64,000 nucleotides of DNA from Gnetum montanum (taxonomy: Eukaryota > Streptophyta > Gnetopsida > Gnetales > Gnetaceae), in contig MNCI01029312.1 of assembly GCA_015680685.1 (NCBI GenBank), positions 4,253-68,252 of the forward strand, read 5' to 3'. Below, one piece after another: positions 55,783 to 64,000 of this stretch. The position numbers were made by a program, and so were the translations under genes. A model generated the notes under the pieces. The model was not told where the DNA came from. It saw only the letters and a program-made list of their open reading frames with translations, and ran no database searches. Each line of letters opens with the position of its first letter. The stretch's first letter is position 1.

Positions 55783-57524
55783 TGTTGGTGCTAGAAATTT
55801 TGGTTGCTGGAAATAGAAAACTAAAAGATCCAAATGCTAGAATAGTTTTAACTTCAAATCCCAATGGCCTCTAGAAAATGAGATTCAAGGTACCCTAAAT
55901 AGTCTTGTTGATTACCTAGGAACTTACAGAACATAAATAGAAATGATAATTAAAATGTAGATGTGATCATAGATTAAATTGAAAATGAAAATAAAAATAA
56001 AAATGTAAACATAAATGGAAATGGAAAATAGAAATGTAAATGGATTTAAAAATCGAAACAAAAATGGTATTATAGTTGTAGATCCAAAATGAAAACAAGT
56101 GTAGAAACAGAAATGTAAACTAAAACTTGCATAACATGAATAATAAACTTTATAAAAAATAAAGAATAATGATTCACAAAGCATAGGTTTTGTACCAAAA
56201 TAATAATAAATTACATGAAGAAGCTTGAATTCCATTGGAAAAGGCGATCTACATCCTATTACAACTCCATGATTCGATTTCTTCCTAGCTTCGATTTTTT
56301 AGCAACATTCCATCGATTTCTACTTGGGCTTACAATGTGAGAATGTGAGTGATATTACACTTTTGGAGTAATGAAAGCTATGTGGAAGTCTCTGTGCCTA
56401 GCATAGTACCAGTTTCTACTACCAAATAGTGTTGTAAGATGAGCTTGTAGTGGGATTTGGTATTTGGAAAAATGGTAAAATTGCTATTATGAGTGTGAAG
56501 CTTGGAATTGCTACCAAAATGTCAAAAAATGCTTAGAATGCCCAAAGTGTTTAGAAAATGAAAAATTTGAGGACCTAAAAATGGTGTTGAAATTATGTAT
56601 TTATAAGTTAGGGTTGCTATTTTTGGACTTGTGCACAACTGCCATGATTGCTGACAAATTGGTGTCAACGTGCAAGTTGTAATGGTCATCTTCTCCTAGC
56701 GTAGTTACTATTTCTTGTAAGTATGGAATAGACTATAGTCATAAAACCCATACATTTACTATAAATATTAAATATAATTTTTTGACTATGCTAGTACCAT
56801 CATTACTATGATGGCCTTGATCAATAGTCATCTACTTTTAGTGTAATTGCCATTTATAGTAAGTTGGAAATGGGCTACAGCCACAAAATCCATCTATTTA
56901 CTATAAATAGTAAATAAACTTTTGTGACTATAATGATACCTTTCCCACTATGCTAGCCTTTGTGGACTATCTTTAAGATGTTAGAAAATGGAAAAAGTGG
57001 TGGAAAGTATACAAAAATTTAGAAGTTACAAAAATGGTGGAACCCATTATGGAAAGTGCTATCTACACTAGTGGAACTTGTTTATGTTGGCTATTGTAGA
57101 TTTGAGATGACTATGTTGTCTATTGTTGGAAAAATGAAAATTCAAATAATCCCAACATTTTGCTTCTATTGGGTGCTAGTGTTGACTACACTCACCACTG
57201 TAGCACTACTATCTACTATAGCTATTGTGTCTACTAAAAATGGCTCCAGCGTAGTTGGGGCTACACCCTTACAAAAACCCATGGAAATGCCAATTTTATC
57301 CATTCCTAAAGCATTGTAAACCTTTCCAAGCCAAAATATAAACATGAGGTACCTTTTTCTACTTAGGAAGTAAGGCAATAACAACTTTTGAAGCATTTTT
57401 TTGGGCTCAAAAAGTTGAAGCATGCAAGATTGTGGCTCATGGACTACATATCTCACATTTGCAATGAATCCTTGCCTCAAGTTGGGAAATGAAGGTTATA
57501 AGATTAATTTTTTGTGGTGTTTCC
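55783..57524 (-). repeat. 3' LTR of minus-strand Tat element
   Basis: On the minus strand it starts GGAAACACCACAAAAAATT (first T changed to G) after AACAAAGAGGAACCAA, and ends TTTCTAGCACCAACA. TATA-like TTATAAATAC near 56607; A/T-rich 'aaatgtaaa' repeats at 55940-56080; tail motif near 55905. U3 words include AACTACGCTGGAG, TAGTGTAGA and GACTATGCTAG, the same word as array C. TTTACTATAAATAGTAAA palindromes near 56756 and 56890. CTTAG at 55778-55782 would be one target copy. Confidence 0.75.
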
Positions 57525-58600
57525 TTGGTTCCTCTTTGTTGATATCTAGAAGATTGACCCAAGAGACATCGACAAAGAATACAAAACACCATTGTGGTTC
57601 CATCACCAACATTTCCTTGTGCTTGATCAAGTAGTGTTAAACAGTGCCCAAGAGTGCTTGTGATGTTGGGAGAAGATTGTGATGATGAAATGGAAATGAG
57701 GTCATATGGAAATGATAGTAAAATGAAATAATATATTCCAAGTACTGATGTCATGATATGCCACTGACATTTTGGTTAGTCGGGAAGCCTTGGAACTTCA
57801 TACTTGGAGGTGTGGTTCACTCGGAAAATGCGTTTGAAGAACCAACACCTTCATCCAAGATTTATTTGGCCACTAGGCTTCTCCCCTTGTATGTTTGGAG
57901 TCATTGATAAATCCTTTTGATTTCTTGGTAGTTTACTTCCCCCATTTTTTATGGGGGTGAAACCTTCATTGATTTTCATTACCAAAGATAGTTTTGAATT
58001 GGTTTTTCCATTAAGTGAGATGTGTTACACTCAATGAAATAGATTATTTCCCATTGAATGAGGTGTGTTACATTTAATGGACTTGATAGTCAAGCATGAT
58101 GAAGGAGTGTCATATGACCATAATACATGAGTGTCAAAAATCAGTTAACATTGACATCTAAGGTAAGGAAGGTTATAATGAAGCTAGGGGGTTGGGCTCA
58201 AGAGAATGATAGCAAAAATGATATGAAATAAGAACTCTCAGCACGTTAGGATAAATTCACTAAATTTTACACATTGAGGTCACATGGTGCCTTGTCACCA
58301 TGATGAGTTGCACCTCCATGATGGCTCTAGGCTTCATCCTACAAGCACATCTCCAAGAGGACAAGAAAAACCAAGTAGAGAAACCATGTTATCACAATGA
58401 AATAAGGTCATGTAGAATAGTTCAATAGATCTAGCTACCAAAGATTACATGTCTTTCTAGTTTAAGGCCCTTGTAGGATGTGGTGCTAGTTTAAGATCTT
58501 AGTAGACTGTTGTGCTAGTTTAAGTTCTTAGTAGATTGTGTTTCTAGTTTAAGGTCTTGGTAGGCCATGTAAAGTAGGCTTGCTTATTGATTATTGTCAA
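57525..58600 (-). other. Post-pol spacer of minus-strand Tat element
   Basis: Matches the other post-pol spacers: 'gaatgaggtgtgttacatttaatgg' at 58055, 'ctaaattttacacattgaggtcacatggtg' at 58260, three 'gtgctagtttaag' repeats (58470-58560). No gene. Confidence 0.6.
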
Positions 58601-58825
58601 CTACATGTAGTATGGTTTTAGATAGGAATGATTGACTAGATTGGACAACTCATTTCCATCCATGTCTGCTATCTAGTAGGCCCCATTTCCATAGGCCTAG
58701 GTGATTAAGAAAGGTCCTTCCCAGTTGGCTAAGAATCTATTTGCATGCTCACAAACGACCTTGAGAACTAGGCCTCCTTCCTTGATATTGCACTTGTTGA
58801 GGTTATGGTGATGTTGTGGTGTCCA
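58601..58825 (-). pseudogene. Integrase C-terminus, Tat element (fragment)
   Basis: Minus strand from about 58825: HHHNLNKCNIKEGGLVLKVV, RFLANWEGPFLIT, NLVNHSYLKPYYM, TAG at 58603-58601. It aligns with the integrase tails at 26072 and 34430. The rest of integrase and RT are deleted; the next sequence is the spacer that normally lies upstream of RT. Confidence 0.8.
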
Positions 58826-58829
58826 TACT

Positions 58830-59470
58830 TCAATCCTACATATCCATCATAAGCAAATTAAGTAGCACCTGGATAACATGAGTAAATAGTGAGAAAATGA
58901 TATAAAATACAATGGTAATTAGCCAAAACAAGGTCAATAAAGACTATAAGAGGTCAAACAAAGGCTAAATGATGGGAACACAAAGGTCAAAAACAAGGTT
59001 TAAAACAAGTTGAAACATGATAAGATAAGGCTAAAAAAATCAAGGTGGAAAACATGAGGTTAAGCATGCTCAACTATGACTATGATTTTTGCTAGTTTTA
59101 GGTCTTAGCAGGCCATGATGCCAGTTTAAGGCTTTGGTAGGCCATGGTTACATGGTGTCAAATGATGGTTAAAAATGGTCAAATTGCATCATTTAACATC
59201 AATCCTAAGGTAAAAAAGGGTTAACAAATGTCATAATAAGGAAAATAAGGTGAATATTATGAGATTGAAGCTATGTAGAGGTCATTGGAAGGCCAATTAA
59301 TGGGGAAGAAGGTCAACAATACAAAACAAGGTCAAAACAAGTTACAACACCATGAAATAAGGTTAAATCCATGAAAATGGAATACATGTGGTAAAACTTG
59401 GATAATACTAGTCAATCAAGGTTAGATTTTGATAGTTTTAGGCCTTAGCGGGTCATGGTATGGGGCTATA
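58830..59470 (-). repeat. Low-complexity spacer of minus-strand Tat element
   Basis: Starts 'catccatcataagcaaattaagtagcacc', then degenerate AAGGTCAAAA repeats, as at 10840 and 31071. It links the deleted pol to array C. Confidence 0.6.
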
Positions 59471-59479
59471 GGGTCTTCA

Positions 59480-62400
59480 AAAGAGTTTAGGCACATGAGG
59501 ATGTAATTTTGAGGCTATTTTGAAGCAAAATTAGCATATCTTGTTGTGACTACATTGGCCTAGTGTAGTCGTAACTTCCTCTAGAGTAGTTGACTTTTAG
59601 GGATAGTTCCCTATTCTTGGTGTGATAATTTTTGGGCTTGTGGTCTAAAAAACTAGTGTAAGGGGGAGGAATTAAAGATTGGCAAGTTTTGACACCATTT
59701 TGGCTTCTCAGAAGCTTGAAAATCTTAATTCCAAGGGTGACTATGCTAGGCTAATAGGCCCCAATGTAGTCACAAGGAATGATTGAATTTGTATGATTTC
59801 TAGGGTTGAAATAGAGTTAAATTTTTAATTGGGAGCAATGGAGGCATGTTTCTGATCATTTTGGTTCAATTTTGGATGATTCTGAGATGCTTAATGTCAA
59901 TTTTTGTTACATTTTTCCTTCCAAATAGGATTACATTGGCCTAGTGTAGTTCTTAGCTTCTTCAATGTAGTCTTGCATTGAAAATGGATTTTGATGAGTT
60001 TCAAAGCTTGATTGACCATCCTAATGGGCTTCTAGAATCACTAGTGTTGTCAGCTAGGGTTTTGGTGTTAAAATTGCAAGTTTTCATGGTTGTGTAGGCC
60101 TTGGGTAACCTTATACCATGTGACTACACTAGGCATGTAGTGCTTGGGGTAGTTAATGGATTTGGAAAGAGAAATGATGAGAAAAGATGCATTAAGGATC
60201 ATTTCCCAAGGTTCAAAGGTTTAGGCATGCTCTAGTAGGGTTCTTGGTCTTTCTGGGAGTCACTTTGGGTAGTTTTTAGGTATTTTGGATCATCTTTAGG
60301 TGGACTACACTAGGCCAGGAAAGGGACAATGCTGTCTCAGACTTCTTTCAATGTAGTTAAGTTGGAAAAGTTGAAATATTGAGTTTTACTACCAAATTTA
60401 ACTTTGGTGGGCCCCAAGACTCCTAAAAGTGAAATTTGAGCAATTTTGAATAACATTTTAGCAAGTTTAGTGGGATTACATTGGGCCTAGGTAGGCACTA
60501 CACTAGCCTAGTGTAGTCCTAATTTCCTTCATTGTAGTTGCATTTCCAAGTTGAAGAAACTAAGTTTTGTTCCTAGAATTAACTCCAATAGTATCCCAAG
60601 ACTTCTAAAAATGAGTTCTAAGCTATGTTTGGAAGTTTTTTGAGTGGTTTAGATGGACTATGATAGGCTTGGGTAGGGACTACATTGGCCTAGCATAGTC
60701 CTAGTCTCTTGTCAATGTAGTGAGTTTTAAAAAATTGGAACAATTATGTTTGACTACCAAAATTAACTCTGGTAGGCCCTAGGACTTTTATAAGTGCACT
60801 TTAAGCCTTTTTGTCAGTTTTTGGGCAAGTTTATGTGGATTATGCTATGACTAGAAAGGAACTATGGTATCCTAGTGTAATCCCAATCGATCATCAGTGT
60901 AGTTAGGGTTTAAGGATCAAAAATGATGAGAGGATAAGTTCCATAACTAGATAGGTTTTGATGGTATGCTAGGCTTGATTAAAATTGGATTTCATGTTTG
61001 TTTTATCAACCTTGGGTAGCTTGGTGTGGACTACATTGGGGTTTGTGATAGACTATGTTGGCCTAGTGTAGTCCCAGTCCCTTCTTAGCATAGTCATGGT
61101 TTGATAGTACAAAAATCATGAATTTTGTTTCAATTCCAAGGTATGATGATCCTAGTGTGCCTTGACAAGGTCTTGCAATCAAAAGAGGTGTTTTCTTAAT
61201 TATGTTTGCCTTGGTTTGAAGTTAATGATGTGGACTACACTAGGCTTGGGTTGGAATTGCTTTAGCCAAGCACAGTCCCATCTTTCTATCAACATAGTCC
61301 AAGCTTGGGATGGTGAATAGGAGCTTCCATTGTCAACAAAGATTTATAATAGGGTCCTAGGGATTACCAGTGGTGAATTTAGATCTTTTTTATAATTTTT
61401 TGATGAATTTTTCTTGGACTATGCTGGGCCTAGATAGGGACAACATTGGTCTAGTGTAGTCCCAATCTTCCCCAATGTAGTTAAGGTTGGGATGCTAAAC
61501 AATGATGAAAAACTATCTTTGTTGCTAAATATGCCAAAATGAGGTCTTAGGGTTCATTGAAAAATTTTTTGGATAATTTTTAATAAGTTTTCATCAAATT
61601 TTGGGGGACTACACTAGGTTCTAGTAGGGACTATGCTTGCCCAACATACTTCCAAGTTTAATTTAGCATAGTCAGTTTGGAATGACCAAAATTGGTAGAA
61701 AATGAAATTTTTTAGTGTCAAATAGGCTTATATAAGATTTTAGGATTTACTTGTAGTGATTTTAGGTCAAATTTAGAAGTTTTTGGGTGTTTTCCTATGG
61801 ACTACAATGTGCCTAGACAAGGACTATGTTGGCCCAATGTAGTTGTAATCTTGCCTTCCCGTAGTCAAGGTGGAGATTACCAAAGATTGTGGAAAATGAA
61901 AGTTTTGAAGTTACACTAGCTTGGATGGGATTATAGGGTTTTTTCATAGTAATCATAGGTTGTTTAGGAAACTTTTCAAGGAAATTTGATGGACTATGCT
62001 AGGCTTTGGCTAGGACTATGTTGGGCTAGCATAGTCCTCTCATCCCTCAATGTTGTCAATGTTAGAAAGATAAAAAATGTAGAAAAATAGTAGGATTTGT
62101 TACTAGAAAGGCTTATAAAAGGGTTTAGGATTGATAAAAGGAAATTTGAGGTCAATTTTGACAAATTTTAATGAATTTTTGGTGGACTACATTAGGCTTT
62201 GGTAGGGACTACATTGGCCCAGTGTAGTCATCCTATGTCTCTAGCATAGTGAAGGTGGAAGTTATAAAAAATGCTAAAAAACACAAGTATTTTTGTCAAA
62301 TGGATTTAGACAAGGTGTTATGATTTTTTCAACAATAATTTTAAGTCATTTTCTAACAATTTTTAGTCAGTTTTGGGTCAACTACACTAGGCCTAAACTA

Positions 62401-64000
62401 GGACTACACTGGCCTAGCGTAGTCTTAATCTCCTTTCAAAGTAGTCAAGGTTATAGTGGTAAAAAATGCTAGAAAATCATAGAATTTTTTGTCAGAAAGG
62501 TTCAAATGATGTTTTACAATTCCCTGGATTTCAATTTACATAGTTTTTTGGTTGGTTCTATCAATTCTGGGTGGACTACACTAGGTTCAGGTAGGGGCTA
62601 CATTGGCCTAATGTAGTCCTCCTCTTCCTTTAGTGTAGTCATGGTGAAAGGTGTCAAAACATGAAAATAAAATAGGTTTTCATGGTTGTAGAGGCATAAA
62701 ATAGGATTTTATGATTTTTTGGGGTTAATTTGCATAGTTTTTGGTATTTTTTGGTTATTTTAAGTGAACTACGCTAGGGCTTGGGTAGGGACTATGTTGG
62801 CCTAGTGTAGTTCCAACTTCCCATCTAGTGTAGTCAAGGTTTTCATGATGAAAAGTGGAAAACATGGTAAGGTTTGAACTATTTTTTAGTACCATAGTAT
62901 TTTGAGGTTCTTGGGAATTGATTTTGACTAGAAGATAAGTTACTCAAGGTTATTTTCATGGACTACATTGGCCACCACTAGTGCCTAAGTAAGCTCAACA
63001 TAGTCACACTTGGCCAATTTCATTTGAGTTGAAAAATGATGAATTTATCTTCCATGTTCTATCTATCAAAGATTTGAGAGTCCCTAGAGGTGGATTTTGG
63101 TTTATGCATGATGGGGTTTTGGATTTTGAGAGGACTACATTGGTTTGGTGTAGTCCTCTTAGTCCTTAGCATATTTATTTGGGTTTTCTAATCAATGGAT
63201 TGATAGTTTGAGGTCACTAGGAGTCTTGGAGAGCTATGGAGACTCCAAGAGGTAGTGTTTGATATATATGATGATCTACATGGTACCATTAATCCTTAAA
63301 CCCTAGGAATATACTAGCCTAACATAGTACCTAGGTTTTCCCAGTGTAGTCATGGGGAAGAGGGAAAAGGTAACACCATTTACTGCATTTGGCCAAGTCT
63401 CAAGCTTGTTATAAGCTAAGACTATGGTTTGGAGAGATGGTACAACTATTTGGGATCAACAAGAGGCTATATGGGATGGATGGGTTACTTGAAACTATAG
63501 GGAAGTAAGATGTCATCATAGACTATGTTGGCCAGTTGGGACTATGCTAGCCCAGCATAGTCCTTGGTTCTCCCTAGCATAGTCATGGAAAATTCCTGAT
63601 TTCTATCATAATCAAATGTGTTTGACCAAGTTTCAATTTTTTTAGGAGCTGTGGCTAGGGTTTTGTGAGTTTGGACTATTGATTAAAAAGAAGCTAGAGG
63701 TTGGATGGACTGGAAGAAGTTAATTCCATCATGGACTACATTGGGCATTAGCTATGACTACATTGGCCTAGTGTAGTCCCCAGCTTCGCTTAGTGTAGTC
63801 ATGGAGTAGCATTAATTTTTGGCAAGATTAAATACATTTGACTATGTTCCATTATTTACAAAGTATTATACTTTATTTATGTATGATGGATGGTGTAAAT
63901 GGTTTTGAGGCTTCTAAGAGTATCAAAACCCAATGTAGTCAGGATTGAAACCCCAAAAGTTCTAGCATAGTTAGGGTATTTTGTGTCATTTTGGAGTGTC
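59480..64000. repeat. Tandem array C, about 190 bp period, GACTACACTAGG palindrome, runs off right edge
   Basis: At least 23 units; landmarks near 59547, 59740, 59930, 60120, 60302, 60473, 60656, 60837, 61028, 61233, 61417, 61607, 61798, 61990, 62183, 62380, 62573, 62765, 62960, 63132, 63520, 63733 and 63931. Most units carry two facing words, GGACTACACTAGG and GGCCTAGTGTAGTCC, often as the near-palindrome GACTACATTGGCCTAGTGTA followed by GTC, then a third word of the form TAGTGTAGTCAAGG. Spacing is mostly 180-197 bp. Units differ by many substitutions. The same words occur in the LTR at 55783-57524. Confidence 0.9.

Noticed and set aside
55924-56235. 103-codon minus-strand frame rich in Phe, Ile and Tyr
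   Set aside because: It translates the 'aaatgtaaa' simple repeats of an LTR; low complexity.
1-64000. Host protein-coding genes, tRNA, rRNA or microRNA genes
   Set aside because: Every frame with recognisable motifs is of retrotransposon type; I saw no tRNA-like cloverleaf or rRNA sequence. A very diverged host gene fragment could escape reading by eye.

Overview
The window looks like nuclear heterochromatin from a plant with a very large genome. A gymnosperm is the likeliest source, but that is an inference. Evidence: the sequence is AT-rich and CpG-poor, I found no cellular gene, tRNA or rRNA, and almost every recognisable piece is an old LTR retrotransposon of plant type (Tat/Ogre-like Ty3/Gypsy with two RNase H domains, an Athila-like Ty3/Gypsy group primed by tRNA-Asp, and one Ty1/Copia). 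Protein-coding pieces are old. Many keep one reading frame for 0.4-1.6 kb and are broken mainly by point-mutation stops, mostly TAG.

Layout. 1-2099: minus-strand Athila-like element running off the left edge, its LTR sitting inside another LTR of the same family. 2641-8404: plus-strand Tat pieces (LTR remnant, gag C-terminus, then LTR-PBS-gag and the end of an antisense gene). 8405-13.7 kb: 3' part of a minus-strand Tat element (LTR, post-pol spacer, start of RT, low-complexity spacer, about 190-bp tandem array). 13755-20861: a complete non-autonomous Athila-like element with gag and protease only, both LTRs and a degenerate target duplication. 20862-23475: flank with a solo Tat LTR (TSD TTAGA). 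23476-31740: minus-strand Tat element with LTR and RT-RNase H-RNase H-integrase, interrupted by a second solo LTR (TSD AGGTT). 31765-36863: a plus-strand Tat pol and 3' LTR, head to head with the previous one. 36864-42632: a Copia element with gag and an extra ORF but no visible pol. 42634-42985: orphan minus-strand gag. 43010-55.7 kb: plus-strand Tat element with LTR, PBS, gag-protease, a multi-exon ANTISENSE gene and a tandem array. 55783-64000: minus-strand Tat element with LTR, integrase tail, spacer and a long tandem array leaving the window.

Putting the Tat fragments together gives one family order: LTR - PBS - gag - protease - antisense spliced gene - about 190-bp palindrome-bearing array - TTTGACC-rich spacer - RT - RNase H - second RNase H - integrase - LTR. 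The most interesting observation is that each Tat element seems to carry its own short palindromic 'word', and the same word occurs in its LTR U3 and in its internal array, while other elements use different words. The Athila-like LTRs (GATATC-based) and the Copia element (AGATGTCT/AGACATCT) show the same habit. The antisense gene and the extra Copia ORF are candidates for element-encoded factors, but nothing here shows what they do. All readings were made by eye, without alignments or database searches.
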